Source: Chamaecrista fasciculata
Lineage: Eukaryota > Streptophyta > Magnoliopsida > Fabales > Fabaceae
DNA length: 64,000 nt
Assembly (NCBI GenBank): GCA_003254925.1
Contig: QANZ01020782.1
Coordinates: forward strand, 1 to 64,000
Direction: 5' to 3'
Shown here: in pieces, positions 43,901-56,400 of the stretch
Numbering within the stretch: position 1 is the first letter of the stretch
How the letters are laid out: each line of letters opens with the position of its first letter
Position numbers and translations under genes: made by a program
The notes under the pieces: generated by a model
Database searches by the model: none
What the model was told of the DNA's origin: nothing
Seen by the model: only the letters and a program-made list of their open reading frames with translations

Positions 43901-46900
43901 GATTTTTTCTTTGACTATGCCATCTCTGCTTACCTATAGTTGTATGGCCTCGTAACAGTATTTCACATGTATTTCTGTGAACATTAAACTTTATATGGCT
44001 TCTATGTCCATGTTTTCTTTACAGTCGGTGATCTGGTCATGTTATTTTGGTTGTAATTCTTTATTTTCTCCTACGTTGCTTTGCTGAATTTAATTTAAGG
44101 CATTGTGTTTCTGGCTTTGCATCTGATAAATTGCTGCGGAAATATTGAAAAGATTTGACATTTTGTTTACTATTGTGATGCAGTATGTCAGGCCTGGTGC
44201 AGCTCCAATGCCTGGGGCAAGTGCCTCTACTCCAGGAGTATCTACTGGTCAGATTCGTCCACTTGCCAACATGGGTCCAGTGGCTGGTCGCGGTAGAGGC
44301 GACTGGAGACCCCCTGGAATAAAAGGTGGTCCTGCTGGCGCTGCTTTGCCAAAAGGTTTTCATGCAGGTCCTGGATTACCTGTCTGGGGCAACAGTGGAG
44401 CAGGGCGAGGTTTTGGTGGTGGACTGGAATTTACACTTCCATCTCACAAGTAAATCTTGATTCACTTAATATTATTCTGTCTGTAAATGCATGAAGAGAC
44501 TACATTATGTAATCTTTCAGATGCCTTACCTGAAAGGAAATTTCTTGCCTTTTGTTTTAAGAACATGATTGACTATTAGAGAATTTTTATTCCAAGCATA
44601 AAATGCTGATATACTGAGAATGTTTTATGTTTGCCTATTTTTTTTGTTACATCAAAAAAATTTATGTAACTACATGTATCCAGGTCACTTTCCCCCCCTA
44701 ATATTCTGTAATTATTAAATTGTATGTCTTTGTGAGTTCTGTGTTTTTATGATCTATCAATAGCTTTTAAAAAATATTGAGTAGATTATTGTTTCCATCC
44801 CTGAGTAATAACTAGCTTCTCAATTTTGTCCCCCAAGTTTAATCCTTCATTAGGTTTTCTACTAGTTTCCTTTTCTTTGAGACCAGATTGAGAAGTTAGA
44901 CCTGTTGCTTTGACAGATAAAGGATGAAAATGATTGATAAAAAATAATTGGGGGATTAATTTGAAAGGATTTCACATTGGAGGAGTAAACTGCAAAGTTT
45001 GTCATCCTTTAGGGACTAGAACAATAATTTGCTCAAAAGATTATCTATTACTAGTTTTGCCCATTCTTGTGGTTCGTTAATTAACAGTATGCTTGCATTT
45101 GGATGGATTATTTTTTCTGACAAAATATCTTGCTAATGATGTTAGATATTTTCATGTTTTCTGGAGTTCAGCAATTCCATATATCTTTCTAATCTTGTGT
45201 TGGGATTTTAGACACAGGTTGAATTTCTGAATGCAGGATGCTTTTATCTCTGTATTTGATGTTTTTGGCAGTCTTCTCTCTGATTATGTAGAACTAAATT
45301 TCAGTTGTTAACAGCTGATGTTTGCTTATTTAACCCTGCCAATAACTGTCAGGACTATATTTGATGTTGATATTGATGGTTTTGAGGAGAAACCATGGAA
45401 ATATCCTGGCGTTGATGCATCTGACTTTTTTAACTTTGGTTTGAATGAGGAGACTTGGAAAGATTACTGCAAGCAGCTGGTAACATTCTTATGTTCATAT
45501 TCTCAAAAAATTTAGTGAAGAGTAGACTCATTTTTCCTTTTGCATTTGACTTTCTAGGAACAACTTCGCTTGGAGTCTACAATGCAAAGTAAAATTCGAG
45601 TTTATGAAAGTGGCCGAACAGAACCGGTAAGGGGTGACATTATATCTTAAGAAGATGAGACTATTCATCATCCCGTTTGTCATCTTATATGTTGTCTTTT
45701 TGTGTTTTTCTTAAAAACATCTTATTGAGTTAATATCATTGCAGGAGTACGATCCAGATTTACCCCCTGAATTAGCAGCAGCTACTGGTGTGCATGATAT
45801 TCGTGGGGAAAATACAAATTCCGGAAAGTTAGATGTTGGACAAAGTGATATTGGGAAAGGCTCTGGACGTGTGAGGCCAGCACTGGTATGTCTTCTGTCT
45901 AATGTATATTTTGCATCAATTTTTTTTTGGGGTTAAATTTGTTGAATTTTGCCCATGTTAGGGCCAGAAGTATGTTTTTTATGTAGCTGGTCAGTAAAAA
46001 ATTAATTTTTCTTTTGTCAGTCTGCTTTCCCTTTTTTTCTAATTAGTCTGTTATCAATATTTTCCACCAGCCAACTGGGAGAGCAATACAGGTGGAAGGT
46101 GGTTATGGCGAACGTCTTCCTTCCATTGACACCCGACCTCCTCGAATCCGTGATTCAGATGCTATCATTGAGGTATTTGATCGTTTTCTGATTAAGCATA
46201 TGCTGTCCTTAAATGATTTCCTTTATGCTACATCCTGCTTCTTCAGTTTACACGTTGCTAAAAAGTATTTGTGTGAATAGATTGTTTGTCAGGATTCTGC
46301 TGATGATGATTCCTCTACGGGGGCTGCTGTCCCATATCAATCTGAGGGAGGAGAACCTCAGAGAGAGGATTTTCAAGAAGATATTGAAGATATTCCGAAG
46401 GTGGAGCATGAGTATTTTGAAGGTTTTCCACGAGATTCTAATAGTAGGAGAGATCTGGGTGGAAGAAGAATTCCAGTCATGAATTCCTCTCCTGCTAACA
46501 TTCCTGAAGAAGCTGAAAGTTTGGTGTTCCCTCATGAAGAACCAGTCAACCACCCAAGTCCTAGGGGCCAAGCTCCTAGACCTCGTGGTGGCAATGTTGT
46601 CGCCTCTTATGAGGAAAGGTATGAAAGAGTCCTGGATGTTAGCCTATGGAATTGTATAATATCCACTGTTATGTTGCGACTTTTACTGCATATATCCAGT
46701 TGATCCTGATTAAACTGTAAATTCTTATTCAACTGTGAGCCTTCTTTTCTTTTTTTCCCTAAAGTAAGTTGTACGCCCATTAAATGCTGCATGTACTACA
46801 GAAAAGATAAAAAAATATCTTGATTACTTGTTCATTTGAGTTTAAACTTTAAAGTTTGTTTTTTATTAAGAATGGTGTTTCTCGATAGCATGGTTATTGG

Positions 46901-49900
46901 CAAACAGTAAGCTATTCATGTGGATGTTGGTTTGTCTTAATTTTCTGTTTCATTGAACAATTTTCTATTTTGAAGAATGGCATTGTGAAGATGATCTAGA
47001 GCATAAAGAAAGATATTCTCTGATTACAATAAACATTATGCAATCACTCACTGAAATGTTGGAAGTCTGTTGGATTAAGATTTTAATTTACTCAATTTAC
47101 TTCTGTTGGAACATGGAGTAGTTTTTTGTTTTTGAAAAAAAGAAGAAGAAAGGATAGCCCTACTTTCAGATTTGTTTCTTTTGTAGAAGTATTTCCTTTC
47201 CAATTGTCAAGAGTTTAGGTGTATTCTTTTGAAATTTCATTTATTGATGACATGTTTGTCATTCTTGTTTTCTTTGCATATTCTGGTATCTATCTGTGAA
47301 CTTGATGTTTAAAACTATTAAGTTTGGTGGTTTTCATCTACAGTTTTTGAACATCATCTGAAATTTTCTATTTACAGGCAGATGCAAGGGAGATCTTCTT
47401 CTCCTCATCTCACTCCTAGTCGAGAAATGGCAGTTAATGGCAATCAAAAGGAAGATTCAGTTGAAAGCATGGAAGGGAGAGGTAATGTAGGCATGTCATC
47501 TCCTGTCATCAAAGATCCTAGAGAATCCAGTTTGGAAGATAAAGATGCTGATCTTGATGAGCCTGGGACTGCTGATGAAAGTTCGAAAGTGGAAAAGGAG
47601 GAATTTGATAGAAATTCAGTGGATAAAAGAGATACCCTAAAGGACAGGGAAGGAAAGAGACAGAAATTAACATCTCGAGATGATGAACCACTAACTGATG
47701 AACCAGATGATTGGGAGAACTCAAAAGCGGCAAGAAGTAGTGATAACAGCAAAGCAAGTTCTGTAAGGAGCAGGGGCTATCAGAAGCGGCAGGATGCTTA
47801 CGAGGAGGAAGTAATACAGGATGCTCAGTCTGCTCATCTGGGTGCTAATAGAAGGCACCTCGATGAAAATGAATCAGATCTCCGTAGGAGAGAGCATGAG
47901 GGAAGGCAGGAGCCTGAAAGAAGTCGCTTATTACCTAAAGGTAGAGAGGAATCATACCCTTACAAGGAGCGGAATCCTAATTCCACCCAGCAATTACACA
48001 TGAAGTCTGATGGTTTCGGTAGGCAAAAAGATAGGGATAATTCTGACATAGCTTGGGCAAGAAGGGATGATGATCCCTATGGTAGAAGAGTTAGAAATGA
48101 TGAACCTAGGAAGAGGGATAGTAGGGGAAAGCTTCGAGAGAATGAGAGAAGTGATAGAGAAGATAGCCTTCATTCGAGGAAACAGTTGGATAATGGTAGC
48201 TATAAGGTTCCATATGACAAGGACATTGGGTTAAGAGACTCAGGACTCAGGGAAAGAGATGATGGCTTGAAGAGTAGGTATGAAACCATTGAAGATTACC
48301 ATAGCAAGAGGAGGAAGGATGAGGAGTATCTAAGGAGGGAACATATTGATAAAGAAGATATTTTGCATGGCTACAGAGAGACTGCCAGTCGACGTAGGAG
48401 GGAAAGAGATGTAGTGTTGGATCCACGGAAGAGAAATGACCAACCAAGAAGTAGAGATAATTTAGATGATTATTATGCTACCAGGCAGAAGGAAGACGGA
48501 TTGCTACTGAAGGAGAGGGCTGATAGGCAGAGAGACATGGAGGAGTGGCATCGGGTAAAGCAGTCCCATGAAGAGCATCCATCAAAGCGCGCAAGAGAAG
48601 ATGGAAGGAGTGCTGTAAGAAGTGGACGAGGAGCTGAAGAAAAAACATGGGTTGGTCATGTTAGGGCTCCAGATGAGCATAAAGTTTCTGTCAAAGAGTA
48701 CCAATCTAGAGACACAATGCGACCCAGTGAACAGTTGAAGAGAAGGGATCGAATTCAGGATGAAAGTCAGCATCATAAGGGGCGTGATGATGCTCATACC
48801 CGTGGAAATCAATATGGTACTGATGAAAAGCGATCTAGGCGGGAAAGGTCAGGTAGTCGCAGTGATCGTGTTGCTAATGCTTCAGATAATCAGAGAGTTC
48901 ATGAGAGAAAGCATAAAGAGGGAGCAAGGAGAAGCAAGGAATCTGATGTTAGTGATCATAACAGTGTAGGCCTGCCAAAGAAAAATCAGGATGATCCAAG
49001 TGGTCAGGCTCAGACAAACAGGAAGGTAAATTGCTTATTGTAACAATGTGAAACTCTATTTGGAAAGTCAAGTTTTCTTTACTTGATTTTGATCTGTCTC
49101 TGCCATGTAAAATATGACGGTGATCGAAAATTATAGAAAGTTCAAATTTGATGAGCTGGCCATAATAATGTAAATGATGCTGCTATGGTTTTTCCAAATT
49201 GAGTTTTCTGTTCAAGGCCAAATATTTCTATAGCAAGTTGGGCATGATGAAGAAAAACTTGTTCTGTATTTGCATGCATTCTATTGCCCCTAATTGCCAC
49301 TGGGAGAAAAGTAAAAAATATAAGTTATGCTGTTGAAACAAACTTTTTTGTTTGTTTGTTGAGATTGTTGACTTTGAAGATTGGGCTTGTAAAAACAGTT
49401 GGAATTTTGAATAGAAGACAATCAGTTTGGGTATCATAAAATCCAGAAAGTGTTGGTACAATGTTATGCATACACTTATGCTTAAGCTTTCAACAGAAAA
49501 GAAAAAAAAAAAAAAAGATATGCCTAAGCAGTTTGACAGCTTATGACATGCTATTATTCATATATATTGAAAGGTATTCTACTGTTTGGGATATTTGTTA
49601 TGAGTTGTGACTCTTATTACTAATTATTACATGTCAGTGATAAGCTTGATGGCACTGGAAAGTGATTTGAAGAAATCTTCTTGTGATTGCCTTGAGTTTC
49701 TCAGGACAATCTGGTTTTAAGCTTAGTCTCATTTTGCATATCTTCCCTTCATGTTCTACAACTGGACGTGAGCCCATCGTACAGATATGTGTGATGGAAC
49801 TTGTACTTTACAGATGGATTTATATCTGCGATATTATGTAATAATGATATCAAATAAGCAGAGTTTTGGTGTTGATTTTGTGGGACATTTGGATGAATGA

Positions 49901-50723
49901 GTTGCTGTTTCTTATTTAGCTGGATTGTTATTTATTATTAATCTTTTTATTGGACACTTGGATTTCTTTTCAACCACAGTTAGGGTTGCTGTTCCCTCCT
50001 CCTCAAAGTGATTGTCAAGTGATCCTCTGTTTAATTCTTGTCTTTTTTTTGCAAGCTCTTGCCGATGTTGGGATTTTAGACAGGTATCATTTGTTGGCTA
50101 TTATTACTATTAATTTAATGATATATATGTTTTTTTTCTTTTTTTTTTGGTATCTGAAGGGGTTGAAAGGATCCACCGATGAAGGACGCGCTGAACAAGA
50201 GATTCCAGGGCATCGTTTGTCCAGAAAACATCAGGAAGATGTTTCCTCAGATGATGAACAACAAGATTCTCGAAGAGGACGCTCTAAATTGGAACGCTGG
50301 ACAAGTCATAAGGAAAGGGACTTCAGTATGAGTGGCAAGCCATCGTCGTCCTTGAAATTCAAAGATGTTGATAAAAATAATAATGACGGAACTTCTGAGG
50401 CTGGGAAACATGTGGATGAATCTCTCAAAACAGTTGACGTGGCTGATAATCAACACCGCTCATCGGCTGAAGGGAAGGAGTCTGTAGATATGGAGAGTAT
50501 GGATGCTGATACAAAGGGCTCCGGGGATCGGCATATTGACACAGTTGAGAAGCTGAAGAAACGCAGTGAGCGGTTCAAGCTTCCAATGCCAAGTGAAAAA
50601 GAGGCTCTGACTATCAAAAAGCTGGAGAGTGAACCATTGCCTTCTGCCAAAAGTGAAAATCCTGTAGATTCAGAGGTCAAGCAAGAGCGACCAGCTCGAA
50701 AAAGAAGGTGGATCAGTAGCTAA
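40938..50723 (+). CDS. FIPS5: FIPS5/FIP1[V]-like pre-mRNA polyadenylation factor, gene A
   Basis: Nine exons inferred from GT/AG borders and frame: 40,938-41,882; 44,184-44,449; 45,353-45,479; 45,558-45,626; 45,745-45,885; 46,071-46,172; 46,281-46,618; 47,378-49,025; 50,160-50,723, giving 1,399 aa. The ATG at 40,938 starts MDDDDEFGDLYTDVL, the typical plant Fip1 start. Then come a long acidic region, a Pro/Gly block with RGRGDWRPPG, the Fip1 motif (about 405-470: EEKPWKYPGVDASDFFNFGL, EETWKDYC), YDPDLPPELAAATG, RPPRIRDSDAIIE, an R/D/E-rich region (about 660-1,210) and a conserved end KRSERFKLPMPSEKEA...ARKRRWISS. Fip1 joins poly(A) polymerase to CPSF in the nucleus. Exon 8 to 9 skips 1.1 kb. 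Intron 1 has an assembly gap and intron 2 a transposon. All junctions keep phase. Confidence 0.88.
42662..42715. other. Poly-G run with a 29 N gap in intron 1 of FIPS5-like gene A
   Basis: Eleven or more G on each side of Ns at 42,673-42,701. Probably a homopolymer that could not be assembled. It lies in an intron and does not affect the coding sequence. The apparent 64-codon ORF over it is not real. Confidence 0.9.
44779..45034. repeat. Foldback element in intron 2 of FIPS5-like gene A
   Basis: Left gagtagattattgtttcca and, reversed, right gagcaaattattgttctag. ATCCC/GTCCC words lie at offset 18, and the next right-arm word at 49. The 9 bp flanks match poorly. The corresponding intron of gene B (56,220-56,941) has no such element, so the insertion post-dates the duplication or was lost there. 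Confidence 0.5.
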
Positions 50724-52461
50724 ACGGGAAATCTGGGATCTGACAATTATTTAGCCGAAATTCACTGTGATCTCTGGAGATCTTTGGCATGCCAGCCGTG
50801 CAATTATCTATCTATGTTGAAGACAGCATCTGTAGGGTTTGAGATGTGATTTGTACTTGAGTAATGTCATTTTTGTAACCATGCTTCCAACATATTACAT
50901 TACACATTATGTATATACAGGTAAGAACATAAAAATTGGAACTTGTCACTATAGGTGACACATTTTTCTAGTCTGGGTTGAGGATTATGTTGGATTTTTC
51001 ACTAGGGATGGATGCAATATGTGACATTCAGAAACCATTGACATGGCTGGTGAGGCATGACATGAGCCTTGTCGCCTGGCAGGTCCAAGGATATGAAGAT
51101 TCAATGAAAAACTGGAAACATCATGCTGCAGGACTGGCCTAAGATGTCAGAGATGATCTCTCTTCTGTAGATTATAGGCAAATTCTGATGACTATTTTAT
51201 TATCTCTTTTGCCTTTATTTTTTTATTCCCGGGAATTATTACACTGTAGGTCAAGCCTTCAATGTAGTTAGGGACCTAATGAGATGTAACATTTATGGAA
51301 TATAAACAAGTAATGAAAGAGATTGACCACAACATTAGTGCCATTTCAAATCTCACATTACTATTTATATTTAAAGGAGTCCATACACAAGTAATCAATT
51401 TTTACTAAAGTTGGAAGAGAGTTTTATGCATTTTAGCTATTTTATTTTTTGGGTGTATAAGAAAATGAGTGAATTATATGTGATTTTCAGTTTTGAGTGG
51501 AGAATCCATCTGTTGAACATTCAGGGTTAAGCAAAAAGCCCCATCTGAATATAGTGTATCAATTGGATTTATTGTTAGAAATTCCTTAAACAAAACACAA
51601 GCTTCATAGTCATAAAATTGTGCCCTATCTTGAATCATTTTATGCCTAAACCTTAATTTAAAATGCAATTAACCATTAAAAAGTTGTCAAAAGGTTGGGG
51701 TCATGAAATTCACTTCTTACAAATAGAAGATGGATATACTAACAAATGAAGCTATATAACAATTCTCAATTCTCAAAGGCACATGTCATAGATTCCTTAA
51801 AAGATGAGAGATTATACGCCACTCGAAAGAATACATGTCTGAGATACAATACATAACAAAAAAAAAAAAGATTACTTACAACAAGATTCAAAGCAAAAAA
51901 AAAAATGCANCTTACAACAAGATTCAAATAAAAAAAAATGCAACAAATTCTTTTATCCACCAATAACATATTAAATTGAGAGCCTATGCAAAGAGGGGGG
52001 AAAACCATCTCTTATAGGCTCTCAATTGAGTACCATGGAAATGCTGGCCAATAAACAAAAAATTATCAGCTCTAATTGATAATATTTCCACCACAACAAT
52101 CTCCATTATTTCACAATTATGTCCTATTTGTAGGATTGACATATAATGTGTACACATATTGAAGATTATTGCCATGCATGCAGGCCAAGCCTTTTCTGTT
52201 TTCTCCTTCTGCTTTAATAGTACTGTCTTCTTTCTGCATACATACATATATCAGTAAGTTCACCCTGAACACAGAACACAATCATCTTGATGATAGTACA
52301 GAAATGGAAGATGTGGAAATAGAGGTATCTCCTCTTGACCTCAAATTAGAATCAAACGAAGATTTAACAATCATCTTGCTGGAGTTGTTGTTCTTCTCAA
52401 AAGGCAAAGGCTTTAATGTCTCACATGAGACTCGCTATGCCTGTCTTTGTTAAGCCTTCGC
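50724..52461. other. Intergenic spacer between the two FIPS5-like genes
   Basis: The first 300 bp presumably contain the 3' UTR of gene A (the same region follows gene B with partial similarity, e.g. gatgcaatatgtgacattcag compared with gctgaatgcaatgacattcag). No further gene is supported. The ORF at 52,169-52,453 has no recognisable domain. A single undetermined base lies at 51,910. Confidence 0.45.
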
Positions 52462-52551
52462 TTTTTGAAGACTAAAATAGAACAAAAAAATAGTTTGAGG
52501 ACTAAAATAAAACTAACCCCATAGTTTGAGGACCAAAATGAACATTTAACC
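52462..52551. repeat. Lone right arm of a GGTCCT-class foldback
   Basis: Read from its right end it begins ggttaaatgttcattttgg with GTCCT-type words at offsets 18, 49 and 79. The left arm is missing. Confidence 0.5.
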
Positions 52552-52614
52552 ATAATTAAATTTTGAACTTGTGTTCAAATTGTTAGTTTGTTGAAAATCT
52601 AATAATAAAACAAA

Positions 52615-53260
52615 GGCAAAAGACCCTTTCGTGCCCCTAAAATTTGAGGTCAGTTTCAGTTATGCCCCTAACGTTTGTTTTGTGTCAATTATGCCCCCAA
52701 TGTGAAACGTTGGTGTCAATTATATCCTAACCTCAATTTTTTTTGGGCTAAAGTCCTATTTTGGTCCCTCAAGTTTGCTCAAAGTTCCGTTTTGGTCCCT
52801 CAAGTCTCTGGCGAACTTTCCGACGAGATACACGACGGCCTCAACAACTACGAAAACTCTTAATCCAAGGTTTTTTTACCTCTTGAGTTCAATGACGGCC
52901 TCCATTTTGCGAAAAATGATTGGCAAGCTGCCGAAAAATACACAATCGCCGTAAATCATATTTTCGGTCATTTGTTTGCAAAATGAAGGCCGCCATTGAA
53001 CTCAGGAGGTCAAAAAATCTTAGATTAGGAGTTTTCGTAGTCGTCGGGGTCAGGGACCTAAAAGTACAATGGAAATATGCTGAGGTGTCGCTATTTTATG
53101 ACGTGACATGTTTTTTTTTAATATAACGGGATCTGACGTGGACATAATGAGACACATCAACGTCCGTTATGCTTAGACGTTTCAAAAATTCGAGGACCGA
53201 CACTGAGGGACCTATCTGCCAGTGCCTACAAAATTGAGGGACCGGCTTGCTAGTTTAGTC
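52615..53260. mobile_element. Composite MULE remnant forming the proximal promoter region of FIPS5-like gene B
   Basis: Three pieces abut. An ATGCCC-class left arm begins at 52,615 (ggcaaaagaccctttcgtg; words at 17, 48, 77, 108, identical to the 30,009 element). A GGTCCC-class left arm begins at 52,745 (gggctaaag; words at 19 and 50). A hairpin core follows with arms of about 90 bp (52,831-52,922 and 52,960-53,047). The right end, 53,048-53,260, is an arm of the 11.7 kb family (gtcagggaccta, tgacgtg words) ending gctagtttagtc. The two outer ends belong to different families, so the element is chimeric. It stops 166 bp before the ATG of gene B. Confidence 0.65.
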
Positions 53261-53426
53261 TTTAAAGAATTTTTGATTTTGCTTCTTCTTTCTTGTATAC
53301 TTCGCCTTCGTGAATCTTGAAATTGTTATAAATTCTTTGGCATTGTCAAAACCTCCTCATCTTCGTGATTTATACTTTATATTTTCTCTTCAAATTTCGT
53401 ACCTCTCTGCGTCGAAAACTCCTCCC
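53261..53426 (+). promoter_or_regulatory. Core promoter/leader of FIPS5-like gene B
   Basis: Only about 166 bp separate the transposon remnant from the ATG. A TATA-like ttataaatt lies at 53,326-53,334, and the last 60 bp resemble the leader of gene A. Upstream control sequence must therefore include transposon-derived DNA. Confidence 0.45.
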
Positions 53427-56400
53427 ATGGAAGACGACGATGAATTCGGAGATTTATACTCCGACGTCCTATTGCCCTTTGCTTCTTCGTCTTCCGCCGC
53501 ACCTCATTGTTCGTCTCCCAGGCCTTCGATCGATCTCAATCTCAATCTCCACACCGATCGACAAGAAGAGCTCGTCCGTATGGCTCCATACCCTAATTCG
53601 GCTGTTCCTTCTCAGTCCTTGGGTCAAACCACATCCCCAAACCATGGCGAATCCGTCATCGATGATGCTTTCAAATCTAAGCAAGAGCAATCAGTTGGAG
53701 AGGCGATGGTTCTTGAACGTGCGGAAGAGGAATTGGGTAAGTTATCTAGCGTTAATGATGATGTGCACGGTGAAGGTGCTGTGAAAGAAAAGGATTCGAT
53801 GGACATGGATGTGAAATTTGATATCGAGGAAAACGGCGACGGAGTTGAAGTTGTGGGTCCCGGGCCAATTATTCCTGGGTTATCAAGTGATGCCGGCGTA
53901 TTGGCTCCTTTAGCCGGAAGGATCGACGAGAATGGTGACAGAGGTCAGGGCGATGAATGGGACAGTGATAGTGACAGTGAGGATGATTTGCAGATAGTGT
54001 TAAATGACAACAACCATATGAACATGGAAAGAGCTGGAATGGCGGCTGATGGCGACGACGACGACAATGTAGATGACGACCCAAATCAGGCTGTGGAAAA
54101 GCAAGAGTGGGGCGAGAATGCAACTCAACCTGCGGATGGTGAGAGGAAGGATATGGGCGATTCAACAAAAGCCAGTGGGGGCGTGATGGTGGCCCCAAAA
54201 ATTGGTTATAACAATCATGCGTATCATCCATTTCATTCGCAGTTTAAGGTCAGTTTATGGAGTCTTATGTTGCTTGTAAGGCAATCAATGACGTGTATTT
54301 GGGGTTTCTTGTTGCCCCCTTCTATACTTTATTATAAAGAATTAGAGCGTTGCTGTTTAGGCTTGTCATTGTACAATTACATTGCTTCATTTGTTGTTGA
54401 AATGAAATTTGATGATTTCAAGATAGCCAGCATTATTTCTTTCTTGCACGTTAGTAACAGATAGCTGCTAATGTAACATCAATCAAGAATCAAGATCAAA
54501 CAATAAAACAACAACAACAACAAAATGAGAATGCTTCTGCCTATCTTAAATAGTGATCTTATAGATAGGCAAAAGAGTATTTGATGTCAGTTTGTAAGTA
54601 GTTTTAATTATTGAGGCTTACACGCATGAAAAGGTGAATGCCGATCTCTTTTTTAATCACTTATGGAATGAAAATAACTGTTCTTCTCAGTGTCCTAGTT
54701 GAGGTTTGAGTTCAAGGACCAGACAATCATAGCAAATATTTTTTTTTGTTATATTATTAAATATTTATTTTTTCTGTTCTGTAACAAAACCTTGTGCGGT
54801 GTGGAGTGGGTGATCCTCTCCTCGGTGATTCTTCAGTTGCATCCTGGATGTGTATATACAATGGTAATAACCCCCTCACCCCTCGGGCCAAAAAAAAAAA
54901 ATTTTTGCATACTCATCCACCATTGGAGGTATGCATGGAGCTGTTACTATACTGAAGGTTCGTTGTTGCGCATCACTATGCTAAATCTTCAATCAAATTG
55001 ACATTCTTTATCTTGGGGTGTCTTTGATTATTATAATAAATCAACTGATGATTTGCTCTTTCCTACAGTGGTTTAAACTGTAAAGCAATTTTCCTGGACT
55101 AAATTCTCTGATAAGAAACTGATGATTTCACATCTAATTTATGACCTACAAAGGAAAAAGGATAAGAAAAACAGAAAGTAAACAGGCTACCTTTTATTGT
55201 TTATAAATGATTGAAGAATGCGGATCTTTAAATTCAAGAAATGGTGTAAAAGTATTGCTTATATCTTGTGCATAACCATATAATCATAGTTTATGCTGTT
55301 TGAGCAGTGGCTGCTACTTCTTCATTTGTACATATATCTTGTGAGGTAATTTAAATCAAGCAGTTGGTTACAACTTCGTTTTGGTATTGATGATCACATC
55401 AATAGAAATCATTTCTGAGATATTTTCACTCCATATGGTACTACTGGGGACGCAGAGACTGAGATAACTCTGGTTCATTTTTGTTTTTGAAGCCTCAGCT
55501 GGTTTTGTTCATAGAGAACTGGTTATATTAATGAATAAACACTGATATTTTCATTGGACCCTACATTATCCCTCTCCCTTGACAAGTTTGAAATCTTCAA
55601 GAAAAGACATTATTCCTCATTATTACATATCCGTTTTTATCTAGTCTACAGGGTTTGTACCTCCTTGGCAACTTTTTCATATACTTAAGAAAAAAGAAAA
55701 TAGGAAAAAAATTTGATTTGCCTGGAAGTATTTATTCCCACTTTTGATGACTTTCATCTCCATATTTTCTTTACAGTCAGTAATTAGATCATCTGTTGGT
55801 TGTAATTCTATTTGTTTTTCTTTGTTTCTATTCTTATGTTGTTCAATTGTGGCTTTTCTCTGCAGGCCTTACGAAAATTGTTTTGTGGCTTTGTATGTAT
55901 AGTTCTAATATTTTAGCTGCATGATAATACAGAAATGCTCTATTAACTTGTTTTCTATGATGCAGTATGTCAGACCTGGTGCAGCACCAATTCCTGGTGC
56001 AACTAATTCCACTCCAGGAGTATCAACTGGTCAGATTCGTCCTTTTAACATGGTTCCAGTGGCTGGTCGCGGAAGAGGGGACTGGAGACCACCTGGAGTA
56101 AAAGTCGCTGCTTCTTTGCAGAAAGGTTTTCATGCAGGTCTTGGATTACCTGTGTGGGGCAACACCGCAGCAGGGCGGGGTTTTGGTGGTGGACTGGATT
56201 TTACACTTCCATCTCACAAGTAATCTTTTGTTTAACTGAACATTTTGTCTTTCCATGCATGAAGTGATCACATATTAATACTAATGAGTTAATGAATGGC
56301 AATGTTGCAAGTGGTTGAGTAGCAAAGGAATTAAGGGGGTTAAGGGGTGAACAGGGCAATGTTTGGTTAACACATGATTTTATTAGTGGGAGGAGGCTAA

